DNA of 54,589 nt from NCBI GenBank assembly GCA_016869145.1, contig VGEU01000011.1, forward strand, positions 1-54,589, in the 5' to 3' direction. Both the position numbers and the translations under genes were made by a program. Below, in pieces: positions 39,531 through 47,731 of the stretch. The notes beneath the pieces were generated by a model. It was not told the origin of the DNA and did no database searches. It saw only the letters and a list, made by a program, of their open reading frames with translations. How positions within the stretch are numbered: position 1 is the first letter of the stretch; the number at the start of each line of letters is the position of its first letter. Origin of the DNA: Alphaproteobacteria bacterium (GTDB lineage: Bacteria; Pseudomonadota; Alphaproteobacteria; MPNO01; VGEU01).

Positions 39531-40315
39531 GACCTCTTCTCCTCGGCGAAGCGCGTGAAGGTCGCGACGAACTGATCGGCCTTCTCGATATGCGGCAGGT
39601 GCCCGCATTGCGCGTAGATCTCGAGCCGCGATCCGGCGATCAGCCTGTGCCACGCCGCGGCGTGCGGCACCGAGAACATTCTGTCGCCCTCGCCCCACAC
39701 GATCAGCGTCGGCAGCTTGATGCGGTGAATCCACTTCTCGAGATGCGGGCTGAAGAAGCGCGGCTCCCACGCGAGCCGGGCGAAGGTGAACTCGTTCCGG
39801 AGCGCGATGTCCTCCTCCTCCTCGGATCGCTTGGCCTTGAGCCGCGCCTCGGCGAAGGACGGGTTGTGGAAGAGCGCGCGCACGTGCTCCTCCTCCGACA
39901 TCATGAACGGATCGGCCTTGCGCACGCCCTTGACGCGGATGCCGGCCGCACCGACCAGCGTCAGCGTCGCGAGTCGGCTCGTGTCGCGGATCGCGAGCTC
40001 GGCCGCCATCCAGGCGCCGATCGCGTTGCCGGCGAGGTGGAGGCGCTCGAGCCCGAGCGCCTCGATCAGGTCGAGATAGAAGAACGCGCAGTCCTCGATG
40101 TCATCGAGCCAGGCCGGCATGTCGCTCCGGCCGAAGCCCGGGTGGTCGGGCACGATCAGCTCGTAGCTGTCCGAGAGACGGTCCATGAACGGCGCCCAGG
40201 CCGTCACCCCGCCGCCGCCGTGGAGCCACAGCACCGGCCGGCCGCGGCCGGCGCGGCGGAGATGGGTCTTGCACCCGGCCACCGTCAGGGTCGTGGTCGT
40301 CGGCGTCGCCACCAT
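39527..40315 (-). CDS. Alpha/beta-hydrolase fold protein lacking the nucleophile serine
   Basis: The 262-residue protein has the alpha/beta fold: LWLHGGGGVTAW oxyanion loop, DHPGFGRSDMP, GEGDRMF (acid) and the histidine in QCGHLPHIEKADQF. The nucleophile elbow reads HLAGNAIGAWMA: the residue that should be Ser is Ala (GCG where TCG would give Ser). The other catalytic positions look intact. It may be inactive as an esterase or act by another mechanism. It precedes the luciferase-like gene with an ATGA overlap. Function unknown; meta-cleavage hydrolases are the closest pattern. Confidence 0.83.
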   Translation of the reverse strand: MVATPTTTTLTVAGCKTHLRRAGRGRPVLWLHGGGGVTAWAPFMDRLSDSYELIVPDHPGFGRSDMPAWLDDIEDCAFFYLDLIEALGLERLHLAGNAIGAWMAAELAIRDTSRLATLTLVGAAGIRVKGVRKADPFMMSEEEHVRALFHNPSFAEARLKAKRSEEEEDIALRNEFTFARLAWEPRFFSPHLEKWIHRIKLPTLIVWGEGDRMFSVPHAAAWHRLIAGSRLEIYAQCGHLPHIEKADQFVATFTRFAEEKRS

Positions 40316-40536
40316 CGCGCTCCTCGATCGCGGTCCGGGCTGAGCCGAACCCTCGTTCTGATCCGATCGTAACGACGCCGTCCGGGCGTTTCAACGCCGC
40401 ACCGCAGCCGAACCGACGCCAAACCGTCACATGCGGCCACTAGGCTCTGGCCGCGATGGGGTGGGTGTGGACGACGGGCGCCGCGCGGGTGGACGCGGCG
40501 CGCCGGCGTCCGTCTGCGTCGAACGAGGAGGGAGGG

Positions 40537-42198
40537 ATGCAGTTTCTTGCACGCGCGGCGGTCGCGGCCGCGCTCGCGTTGACGGTCGCGGCCCCGGCCG
40601 CGTCGGGCCCGATGCTCGAACGTCTCGGCACGTTCAGCGCCGGCACCGGCGCCGGCGGCGCCGAGATCCCGGCCTACGACCCGGCCACCCGCCGGGCCTT
40701 CATCGCCAACGGCGCGACCGGCGAGGTCGATGTCGTCAGCATCGCCAACCCCTACGCCCCGGTGAAGCTCGGCAGCCTGAAGCCGAGCGTCGACACGACC
40801 GGTGTCGGCAACCCGAACAGCGTCGCGGTCAAGAACGGCATCGTCGCGGTCGCGGTCGAAGGGACGGTGCGCCAGGACCCCGGCAAGGTGGCGTTCTACA
40901 GCGCCGCCGGCGGTTTCCTCGGCGCGGTCCAGGTCGGCGCGCTCCCCGACATGGTCACCTTCACGCCCGACGGCACCAAGGTGCTGACCGCGAACGAGGG
41001 CGAGCCCAATTCCTACAACCAGGCGTCCAGCCTCGATCCGGAGGGCTCGGTCTCGATCATCAACATCGCGGGCGGAATCCCGTCCGCGACCGTCGCGACG
41101 GCGGGCTTCGCGGCGTTCAACGGCCAGGCCGCGGCGCTCCGCGCTGCGGGCGTGCGTATCTTCGGGCCCAACGCGACCGTCGCCCAGGATCTCGAGCCCG
41201 AGTACATCGCGGTCTCCAAAGACGGCGCGACGGCCTGGGTCACGCTCCAGGAGAACAACGCGCTCGCCAAGATCGACATCGCGACCGCGACCGTGACCGC
41301 GATCACGACGCTCGGCGCCAAGGACTTCAACGCGCCGGGCAACGCGCTCGATGCCTCCGACCGCGACGGCCCGTCGAACGGCCCGGCGATCAACATCCGG
41401 AACTGGCCGGTGCGCGGGCTCTACCAGCCCGACGCGATCGCGGCGTTCGAGCACCAGGGCAAGACCTATCTGGTGACCGCGAACGAGGGCGATGCGCGCG
41501 ACTATACCGGCTTCAGCGAGGAAGCCCGGGTCGGCGCCGCCTCGGTCGTCCTCGACCCGACCGCGTTCCCGAACGCGGCGACGCTGAAGCAGAACGCCAA
41601 TCTCGGCCGGCTCATCATCACCAACCAGGAGGGCAAGGGCGGCGACGGCGAGTTCGAGACGCTGTTCACCTATGGCGGCCGCTCGGTCTCGATCCGCGAC
41701 GAGAACGGCACCCTGGTCTGGGATTCCGCCGACTTCATCGAGCGGCTGACCGCGGCCGAGTTCGCCGCCATCTTCAACTCCGACGGCACCGTCGCCTCGT
41801 TCGACGGCCGGAGCGACAACAAGGGCCCCGAGCCCGAGGGCGTCGTGGTCGGCGAGATCGGCGGCAGCGTCTATGCCTTCATCGGCCTCGAGCGGATCGG
41901 CGGCGTCCTCGTCTCCGACATCACCGATCCGTTCAATCCGGTCTTCGCGACCTATCGCAACGACAACCTGCCGGTCGATGCGTTCGGCCATCTCGGGCCG
42001 GAGGGGCTCTATTTCATCGCCGCCCAGGAGAGCCCGATCGGTGACGCGCTCGTCCTCGTCGCGAACGAGGTGAGCGGCACGACCGACATCTACCGGTTCA
42101 CCGTGGCCGAGCCGGCTGCGCTCGGCGTGTTCGCGCTTGGCGTGTTCGCGCTCGGCGGGGCGGGTCTCCTCGCGCCGCGCCGGCGCCGTCGCGCCTAA
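40537..42198 (+). CDS. Choice-of-anchor I family secreted protein with PEP-CTERM-like tail
   Basis: The 553-residue product starts MQFLARAAVAAALALTVAAP, a signal peptide, behind an AGGAGGGAGGG ribosome site 2-4 bases upstream that decides the start over the ATG at 40456. The body is a repeated beta-propeller-like array (SIANPYAPVKLGSLK, TANEGEPNSYN, TANEGDARDYTG) typical of choice-of-anchor I and esterase-like/alkaline-phosphatase-linked proteins. It ends EPAALGVFALGVFALGG then PRRRRRA, a hydrophobic helix plus Arg tail like a PEP-CTERM sorting signal with EPA instead of PEP. Probably cell-surface. A 221-base gene-free stretch precedes it. Confidence 0.82.
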   Translation: MQFLARAAVAAALALTVAAPAASGPMLERLGTFSAGTGAGGAEIPAYDPATRRAFIANGATGEVDVVSIANPYAPVKLGSLKPSVDTTGVGNPNSVAVKNGIVAVAVEGTVRQDPGKVAFYSAAGGFLGAVQVGALPDMVTFTPDGTKVLTANEGEPNSYNQASSLDPEGSVSIINIAGGIPSATVATAGFAAFNGQAAALRAAGVRIFGPNATVAQDLEPEYIAVSKDGATAWVTLQENNALAKIDIATATVTAITTLGAKDFNAPGNALDASDRDGPSNGPAINIRNWPVRGLYQPDAIAAFEHQGKTYLVTANEGDARDYTGFSEEARVGAASVVLDPTAFPNAATLKQNANLGRLIITNQEGKGGDGEFETLFTYGGRSVSIRDENGTLVWDSADFIERLTAAEFAAIFNSDGTVASFDGRSDNKGPEPEGVVVGEIGGSVYAFIGLERIGGVLVSDITDPFNPVFATYRNDNLPVDAFGHLGPEGLYFIAAQESPIGDALVLVANEVSGTTDIYRFTVAEPAALGVFALGVFALGGAGLLAPRRRRRA

Positions 42199-42221
42199 GG
42201 CTGACGGGGGCTTACGAGGCC

Positions 42222-43115
42222 TCAGGGGCGCGCGGCACCGATCATCCGGATGATGCCGGAGAAGTCGGTGCCGGCCTCGCCGTGGTCGCAGAAGCGCTGG
42301 TAGAGGGTCGCGGCGGCGGCGGCGAGCGGGGCGACGCGGCCCGTGTCGTCGGCCGCGCGCTCGGCGAGGCGGAGGTCCTTCAGCATCATCGCCGCGGTGA
42401 AGCCGGCGGCGAAGTCGCGGTTGGCGGGCGAGGTCGGGACGAGGCCCGGCACCGGGCAATAGCTGGTGAGCGACCAGCACTGGCCCGACGAGGCGGCGAC
42501 GATCTCGAACATCCGCGCCGCGTCGAGTCCGACCGCCTCGGCGAGCGTGAACGCCTCGGCGACGGCGATAATCGAAACGCCGAGGATCAGGTTGTTGCAC
42601 ATCTTCGCCGCCTGGCCGGTGCCCGGCCCGCCGGCATGGACGATGGTCTTGCCCATCGCCGACAGGACGGGCCGCGCGCGCGCGACCGCCGCATCGCTGC
42701 CGCCGATCATGAAGGTGAGCGTGCCGGCCGCCGCGCCCGCGACGCCGCCTGACACCGGCGCATCGACCATCGCGAAGCCGCGCGCGGCCGCCTCGTCGTG
42801 GAGGATTCGCGCCGTCGCGACGTCGATGGTCGAGGAATCGATCAGGAGCGTCCCCGGCGTCGCGTTGGCGAGGATGCCGCCCGCGCCGAGATAGGCGTCC
42901 CGCGTCTCGGGCCCGGCCGGCAGCATCGTGACGACGACCTCGGTCGCCGCGGACGCATCGGCGATCGAATCGGACGGCCGCACCCCGCCCGCCGCCGCCC
43001 GCGTCGCCGCCTCGGGCGCGATGTCGAAGCCGCGCACGAGATGGCCGGCGCGGCGGAGATTATGCGCCATCGGGCCGCCCATGTTGCCGAGACCGATGAA
43101 GCCGATATTCGCCAT
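42222..43115 (-). CDS. mmsB: 3-hydroxyisobutyrate dehydrogenase
   Basis: The 297-residue NAD(P) enzyme oxidises 3-hydroxyisobutyrate to methylmalonate semialdehyde in valine breakdown. GLGNMGGPM (8-16) is the dinucleotide-binding loop, DAPVSGGVAGA the substrate loop, and GQAAKMCNNL contains the catalytic Lys171. The C-terminal DFSGIIRMI matches MmsB rather than tartronate semialdehyde reductase. It lies 26 bases downstream of the 3-hydroxyisobutyryl-CoA hydrolase gene, the preceding step, so the pair are an operon. The lva-like genes continue upstream in the same direction. Confidence 0.92.
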   Translation of the reverse strand: MANIGFIGLGNMGGPMAHNLRRAGHLVRGFDIAPEAATRAAAGGVRPSDSIADASAATEVVVTMLPAGPETRDAYLGAGGILANATPGTLLIDSSTIDVATARILHDEAAARGFAMVDAPVSGGVAGAAAGTLTFMIGGSDAAVARARPVLSAMGKTIVHAGGPGTGQAAKMCNNLILGVSIIAVAEAFTLAEAVGLDAARMFEIVAASSGQCWSLTSYCPVPGLVPTSPANRDFAAGFTAAMMLKDLRLAERAADDTGRVAPLAAAAATLYQRFCDHGEAGTDFSGIIRMIGAARP

Positions 43116-43141
43116 GGCCGTCTCCCGTCCGTGCCGCGTCG

Positions 43142-44176
43142 TCAGTCGAAGGCGAGCTCGCCCTCGGGCGGGCTCGCGAAATAGCGCGCGACCTCGCTCG
43201 CCGTCACCGCATCGAGCGTCGCCGGATCCCAGCGCGGCGTCCGGTCCTTGTCGACCAAGGCCGCGCGCACACCCTCGACGAAGTCGGTCCGCGCCGAGAA
43301 CTGCCGCGCCATGCGGAACTCGCGCCGCATCACGGCGCGGAAATCGGGCTCGGGCGGGGCGGCGAACTGCGCCCAGGTGACGGCGAGGCTGGTCGGCGAG
43401 GCGGCCGCGAGGAGGGCCCGCGTCTCGCGCGCCCAGTCGTCGTCGCGCGCACCGAGCCGGTCGATCGCCGCAGCGAGCGAGGGTGCGCCGAACGCGGCAT
43501 CGATCGCGGTCCGCCGCAGTGCGATCGGTGCCGGGCCGGACGGCAGCGCGAAAAGAGCGATCGTCGCGCCCGGGTCGCCGTCGCCGTCATCGAGTGCGTC
43601 GGCGAGCGCGGCGAGGCGCGCCCGCGGCACGAACGCCGTCGCGAGCCCGAGATGGCAGGCATCTTCGGGGCCGATCCGCGCGCCGGTGAGCGCGAGATAG
43701 AGGCCGGTCCGCCCCGGGCAGCGGCCGAGGAAGTCGGTCGCGCCGACATCGGGAAAGAAGCCGATCGCGGTTTCCGGCATCGCCATCGTGACGTGCTCGG
43801 TGACGACGCGATGGTGGCCGTTAACCGAGATGCCGAGCCCGCCGCCCATCGCGATGCCGTCGACCAGCGCCACGATCGGCTTCGCGAAGCTCCGGATCCG
43901 CGCGTTCAGCCGGTACTCGTGGCGGAAGAAGCGGGCGACCGCGTCGGCGCCCTCGGCGCGGCGGGCGTGGAGGCTCCGCACGTCGCCACCGGCACAGAAC
44001 GCGCGCGCGTTGGCGCTCGTCACGACCACGCGCCGCACGCCGGCATCGTCCTGCCAGCGCCGGAGCTGATCGTCGAAGGCGATGATCATCGCCTCGGTCA
44101 GCGCATTGAGCGCCGCGGCGCGGTCGAGCGTCACGTGGCCGACCGCGTTCCGCACCGTGAATCGGATGTCGATCAT
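43142..44176 (-). CDS. 3-hydroxyisobutyryl-CoA hydrolase (crotonase fold)
   Basis: The 344-residue protein starts MIDIRFTVRNAVGHVTL. It has the crotonase oxyanion loops FCAGGDVRSL and GIAMGGGLGISVNG, and the C-terminal hydrolase block DFVEGVRAALVDKDRTPRWDPATL (cited core DFVEGVRAALVDKDRTPRW) that separates HIBCH from enoyl-CoA hydratases. MPETAIGFFPDVG carries the catalytic Glu/Asp. It releases free 3-hydroxyisobutyrate from its CoA ester in the valine pathway, passing it to MmsB. A GTG two codons upstream is an alternative start. Confidence 0.9.
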   Translation of the reverse strand: MIDIRFTVRNAVGHVTLDRAAALNALTEAMIIAFDDQLRRWQDDAGVRRVVVTSANARAFCAGGDVRSLHARRAEGADAVARFFRHEYRLNARIRSFAKPIVALVDGIAMGGGLGISVNGHHRVVTEHVTMAMPETAIGFFPDVGATDFLGRCPGRTGLYLALTGARIGPEDACHLGLATAFVPRARLAALADALDDGDGDPGATIALFALPSGPAPIALRRTAIDAAFGAPSLAAAIDRLGARDDDWARETRALLAAASPTSLAVTWAQFAAPPEPDFRAVMRREFRMARQFSARTDFVEGVRAALVDKDRTPRWDPATLDAVTASEVARYFASPPEGELAFD

Positions 44177-44245
44177 CGTCACACCGGAGACCTCGGCCGG
44201 ATTATGCACGGCCGACGGCGCGGCGGACAGTGCCACCGGGCGGCA

Positions 44246-44629
44246 TCAGCGCGCATAGCCCGGGTTGCACTCGGTGAGCTTCGCCGCGGTCGCCGCGGCG
44301 AGGATGGCGCGCACCCGCACCGCCGCATGGCCGTCGCGCTCGAACGCGCCGGCGCGGATGTCGGCGGCGAGCCGGCGGTTGAGGCGGAGGAGCGCCGTCT
44401 CGGTCGTCTCGGACGCATCGACCGCCTCGCCGTAGAGCGCGGCGAGGCCATCGCGCTCGGCCTCCGCTGCCGCCCCGCCGGCCGCCGCCTCGCGGAGCGC
44501 GATCGCGATCGCGGCGGCGACCATGCGCGCCTCGTAGCGCGCCGTCTCGGGCAGCGCCGGCACGATCGCATCGAGGAGCGTCGTCCGCGCGATCGCGAGA
44601 AGCTCCGCCGCGGTCGGTCGGTCGCGCAT
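44246..44629 (-). CDS. DUF6285 protein, LvaB-like
   Basis: The 127-residue helical protein begins MRDRPTAAELLAIART and reads LPETARYEARMVAAAIAIALRE, then LRLNRRLAADIRAGAF. This matches the small DUF6285 proteins found next to APH-type kinases; in Pseudomonas putida the equivalent, LvaB, works with the kinase LvaA on 4-hydroxyvaleryl-CoA. Here it overlaps the kinase gene as TGATG. It has no enzyme motif of its own and probably acts as a kinase partner. 69 bases separate it from the HIBCH gene downstream. Confidence 0.75.
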   Translation of the reverse strand: MRDRPTAAELLAIARTTLLDAIVPALPETARYEARMVAAAIAIALREAAAGGAAAEAERDGLAALYGEAVDASETTETALLRLNRRLAADIRAGAFERDGHAAVRVRAILAAATAAKLTECNPGYAR

Positions 44630-45621
44630 CAGCGTTCTCCCGTCAGGACCAGGATCTCGTGCTCGAGCTCGGCGAGGCGGCGGCCGACCAGCGCGAGCTC
44701 GAGGCTCGGCTCCGCGCCCGAGCGGTGGCGCATCGCCTGCTGTGCCGCGATCACCGCCCAGCGCGCATGCGCCATCACCTCGTAGTAGCGCACGCGCGCA
44801 TCCTCGATCGCGCGCCCCGACCGTGCCGTGTAGGCGGCATAGAACGCGTCGCGGCCCTCGATGCCGCCGGCCTCGAGACGGTCGGCGCCGAAGCGCCAGC
44901 ACTTGGCGGTGAACCAGCCGATGTCCTCGTGCGGGTCGGACCAGCCGGCGAACTCCCAGTCGAGGACGCCGGCGAGCCGGCCGTCGGCGACGAGATAGTT
45001 GCCGGTGCGGAAATCGTGATGGCAGAGGACGATCTCGGCTTTTGCTGGCGCGCGGGTCTCGAGCCAGCGGAGCCCCCATTCGATCACCGGATGCGGCTCG
45101 GGCAGCGCATCGAGCCAGGCGCGGAGCCGCACGAGCCAATGGCGCGCGGGCGAGGGCGCGGGTGCCTCGAGAAACCCAAGGCCGTGCGACGGCGGCGTGA
45201 TGCGATGGAGCGATGCGAGCGCGGTGGCGAGATCGGCGGCGAGCGCGGGGTGCGGCCCGTCGCGCACGACGCGCGTTCCGAGCGCGATGCCGGCGAGCCG
45301 CCGCATGAGATAGAAGGGCCTCCCGATCACCGCTGGATCGGCGGAGAACCAGAGCGGCTCCGGCACCGGCACGCCGGCCCGGTGCGCCGCGGCGAGCAAG
45401 GCGAACTGCTGGTCGATCGAGCGGCTCGCCGGCACCGCGGCGCGCGCCGGCGCGCGGAGGACGAGCGCGTGCGTGCCGGCCTGAGGGCCGCCCTCGATCG
45501 CGACCGTGAGCGCGATGTTCTCCTGGATCGCGCCGCCCGAGAGCCGGGTGCCCGGCGTGATCGCGACCCGGTCCGCCGCCGCCGCCTCGCGCACGAACGC
45601 GGCGAGCGCCGCCGTGTCCAT
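44629..45621 (-). CDS. APH-type phosphotransferase, LvaA/ACAD10-11-kinase-like
   Basis: The 330-residue kinase has CHHDFRTGNYLV (catalytic Asp203, Asn208) and VLDWEFAGWSDPHED (metal-binding Asp221), the APH catalytic and Mg motifs. Members near acyl-CoA dehydrogenases phosphorylate the 4-hydroxyl of 4-hydroxyacyl-CoA, as shown for P. putida LvaA and the APH domain of mammalian ACAD10/11. It is coupled on both sides by TGATG overlaps: the acyl-CoA dehydrogenase upstream and the DUF6285 gene downstream. Antibiotic phosphorylation is much less likely in this setting. Confidence 0.82.
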   Translation of the reverse strand: MDTAALAAFVREAAAADRVAITPGTRLSGGAIQENIALTVAIEGGPQAGTHALVLRAPARAAVPASRSIDQQFALLAAAHRAGVPVPEPLWFSADPAVIGRPFYLMRRLAGIALGTRVVRDGPHPALAADLATALASLHRITPPSHGLGFLEAPAPSPARHWLVRLRAWLDALPEPHPVIEWGLRWLETRAPAKAEIVLCHHDFRTGNYLVADGRLAGVLDWEFAGWSDPHEDIGWFTAKCWRFGADRLEAGGIEGRDAFYAAYTARSGRAIEDARVRYYEVMAHARWAVIAAQQAMRHRSGAEPSLELALVGRRLAELEHEILVLTGER

Positions 45622-46826
45622 CAGGGCGTCTTGTCCCACGCCCAGAAATCCATGTCCTCGGCGAGGAGCGTCTTCGCCAGCACCATCTTGTGCACCTCCG
45701 ACGCGCCGTCGACGAGACGCGCCTGGCGCGCATAGCGGTACATCCACTCGAGCGGCGTGTCGCGCGAATAGCCGCGCGCGCCGAGCAGCTGGATCGCGGT
45801 GTCGATCGCCTTGTGCAGCCCCTCCGAGACCACGACCTTCGCCATCGACACCTCCTTGCGGGCGAAGTCGCCGGCATCGAGCCGGGCGGCCGCGCGCATG
45901 GTGAGGAGGCGGCCGATCTCGATCTGCAACGCCGCCTCGCCCAGCATCCACTGCACGCCCTCGTGGTCGGCGAGCGTGGCGGCGAAGCTCTGGCGCGTGC
46001 GGACATAGGGCAGGCATTCCTCGAGCGCGCGCTTGGCCATGCCGGTCCAGCGCATGCAGTGGGTGAGGCGCGCGGTGCCGAGCCGGATCTGGGTGAGCTT
46101 GAGCCCCTCGCCCACCTCCATCAGCCGTTGCGAATCGGAGATCTCGAGCCCCTCGAACACGATCTCGCAGTGCCCGCCGTGCTCCTCCGGGCCCATGATT
46201 GGGATGCGGCGGGCGATCCGCCAGCCCGGCTGGTCGGCATCGAACAGGAACGCGGTGAGACCGCGCCGCGCATCGTCCGAGGTGCGCGCGATCAGGATGA
46301 AGTGCCGCGCCACGCCGGCGCCGGTGATGAACCACTTGCGCCCGTTCACGACCCAGACATCGCCCCTCCGCGTCGCGGTCGTCTGCATGGCGGACGGATC
46401 GGAGCCGGCGCCCGGCATCGGCTCGGTCATCACGAAGGAGGACCGCACCGTGCCGTCGATGATCGGCTGCAACCAGCGCTCCTTCTGCGCCTCGGTCGCG
46501 ACGCGCGCGAGCACGATCATGTTGCCGTCATCGGGCGCGGCGGCGTTGAACGAGACCGGCCCGAAGATCGAGCGGTTCATCTCCTCGTAGCACGCCGCGA
46601 GGCCGATCAGCGGCACGCCTTGGCCGCCGCGCGCGGTCGGCATGTGGAGCGCCCAGAGCCCCGCCGCCTTCGCCTTGGCGCGCGTCCGGCGCAGCACGTC
46701 TTCGCGGAGGTTCTCGTGGTCGTCATAGTTGTCGCGGTCGGCCTCGAGCGGGCGGATGTGCGTCGCGACGAAGTCGCGGATGCGGAGCCGGAGCGCGTCG
46801 ATCTCGGGCGGCAGCGAGAAATCCAT
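45621..46826 (-). CDS. Acyl-CoA dehydrogenase, LvaC/ACAD10-11-like
   Basis: The 401-residue flavoprotein begins MDFSLPPEID and has MTEPMPGAGSDPSAMQT, KWFITGAGVARHFIL, GARGYSRDTPLEWMYR and the end LVDGASEVHK. In ordinary acyl-CoA dehydrogenases the catalytic Glu sits in the equivalent EGT segment; here it is Asp373, as in ACAD10/11-type proteins. Such enzymes eliminate phosphate from 4-phosphoacyl-CoA instead of simple dehydrogenation. It follows the SDR gene after 19 bases and overlaps the kinase gene. The link to 4-hydroxyacids is inferred from gene set and this residue. Confidence 0.83.
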   Translation of the reverse strand: MDFSLPPEIDALRLRIRDFVATHIRPLEADRDNYDDHENLREDVLRRTRAKAKAAGLWALHMPTARGGQGVPLIGLAACYEEMNRSIFGPVSFNAAAPDDGNMIVLARVATEAQKERWLQPIIDGTVRSSFVMTEPMPGAGSDPSAMQTTATRRGDVWVVNGRKWFITGAGVARHFILIARTSDDARRGLTAFLFDADQPGWRIARRIPIMGPEEHGGHCEIVFEGLEISDSQRLMEVGEGLKLTQIRLGTARLTHCMRWTGMAKRALEECLPYVRTRQSFAATLADHEGVQWMLGEAALQIEIGRLLTMRAAARLDAGDFARKEVSMAKVVVSEGLHKAIDTAIQLLGARGYSRDTPLEWMYRYARQARLVDGASEVHKMVLAKTLLAEDMDFWAWDKTP

Positions 46827-46845
46827 GCGGTCCTCTCGTCTCGTG

Positions 46846-47631
46846 TCACAGCGCCGACAGGCTCATCCCGCCGTCGACCGTGACGACGGCGCCGGTCATA
46901 TAGGCGCTCGCGTCGGAGGCGAGGAGGAGGAGCACGCCGTCGAGATCCTCGGGCCGGCCGAGCCGGCGGAGCGGCACGCGGCGGGTCAGCCGGTCGGAAG
47001 CGGCGGCGAGGAAGTCGCGGTTGAACTCGGTCTCGACATAGCCGGGCGCGATCGCGTTGACCCGGATGCCGTGGCGCGCCAGCTCGACGGCGAGCGTGCG
47101 GGTGATCTGGATCAGCCCGGCCTTCGAGGCGGCATAGGCCTGGACGCGCTGCGAGGCGGTCGCGCCCAGGATCGAGGCGATGTTGACGATCCGCCCCGCC
47201 GTCGCGGTCGCGACCATGCGGCGGGCGACCGCCTGGGCGACCAGGAAGCCCCCCTTGAGGTTGGTGTCGATCACGGCGTCCCAGTCGGCCTCGGTCACCT
47301 CAAGGACCGGCTTGTCGATCGCGATGCCGGCATTGTTGATAAGGATCTCGACCGGGCCGAGCGCGCGCTCGACCACCTCGATCGCGGGCGCGATCGCGGG
47401 CGCGTCGGCGACGTCGAGCGCGACCGGGACCGCCGTGCCGCCTGCCGCGCCGATCGCCGCGGCGAGCGCTGCGAGACGGTCGGTCCGCCGGGCGGCGAGT
47501 GCGACGCGGGCGCCGGCGCGGGCGAGCGTCGTTGCGAAATGGCTGCCCAGCCCGCTCGATGCCCCGGTGACGAGCGCGACCGCTCCCGAAAGCTTGAACA
47601 GGGCCGTCTGATCCGTGCCGAGGGTCGTCAT
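46846..47631 (-). CDS. SDR oxidoreductase, LvaD-like
   Basis: The 261-residue short-chain dehydrogenase has TGASSGLG (residues 22-29) for NAD(P), NNAG (99-102), catalytic Ser153, Tyr166 and Lys170 (YAASK), and the family PGYVETE loop. In the Lva pathway LvaD reduces levulinyl-CoA to 4-hydroxyvaleryl-CoA. Here it is the first gene of the minus-strand set and is divergent from the acyl-CoA synthetase, 100 bases away. Motifs support only generic SDR; the specific role is inferred from context. Confidence 0.85.
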   Translation of the reverse strand: MTTLGTDQTALFKLSGAVALVTGASSGLGSHFATTLARAGARVALAARRTDRLAALAAAIGAAGGTAVPVALDVADAPAIAPAIEVVERALGPVEILINNAGIAIDKPVLEVTEADWDAVIDTNLKGGFLVAQAVARRMVATATAGRIVNIASILGATASQRVQAYAASKAGLIQITRTLAVELARHGIRVNAIAPGYVETEFNRDFLAAASDRLTRRVPLRRLGRPEDLDGVLLLLASDASAYMTGAVVTVDGGMSLSAL

Positions 47632-47697
47632 CGTAGCGGCATTGTAGCAGCGCCCGGTCGTCGGCTCGAAGGGGTTCGGCTACCATGCGAACGACAA

Positions 47698-47717
47698 CGC
47701 CGGACCCGAATCCGGCG
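47698..47717. promoter_or_regulatory. Hairpin in the divergent lva-like promoter region
   Basis: A perfect 7-bp stem (47698-47704 with 47711-47717) with a CCCGAA loop sits directly before the ribosome site of the acyl-CoA synthetase gene. It could be an operator half-site pair or a translation-control hairpin. Confidence 0.4.
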
Positions 47718-47718
47718 T

Positions 47719-47727
47719 GGAGGGAGG
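47719..47727 (+). promoter_or_regulatory. Strong ribosome binding site deciding the acyl-CoA synthetase start
   Basis: GGAGGGAGG lies 4 bases before the ATG at 47732, so translation begins there rather than at the GTG at 47717, which is inside the hairpin stem. Confidence 0.75.
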
Positions 47728-47731
47728 TCTC

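Noticed and set aside
40375-40391. ACGCC/GGCGT hairpin followed by TTT upstream of the alpha/beta hydrolase start region
   Set aside because: Only five pairs and placed between divergent starts, where a terminator is not expected.
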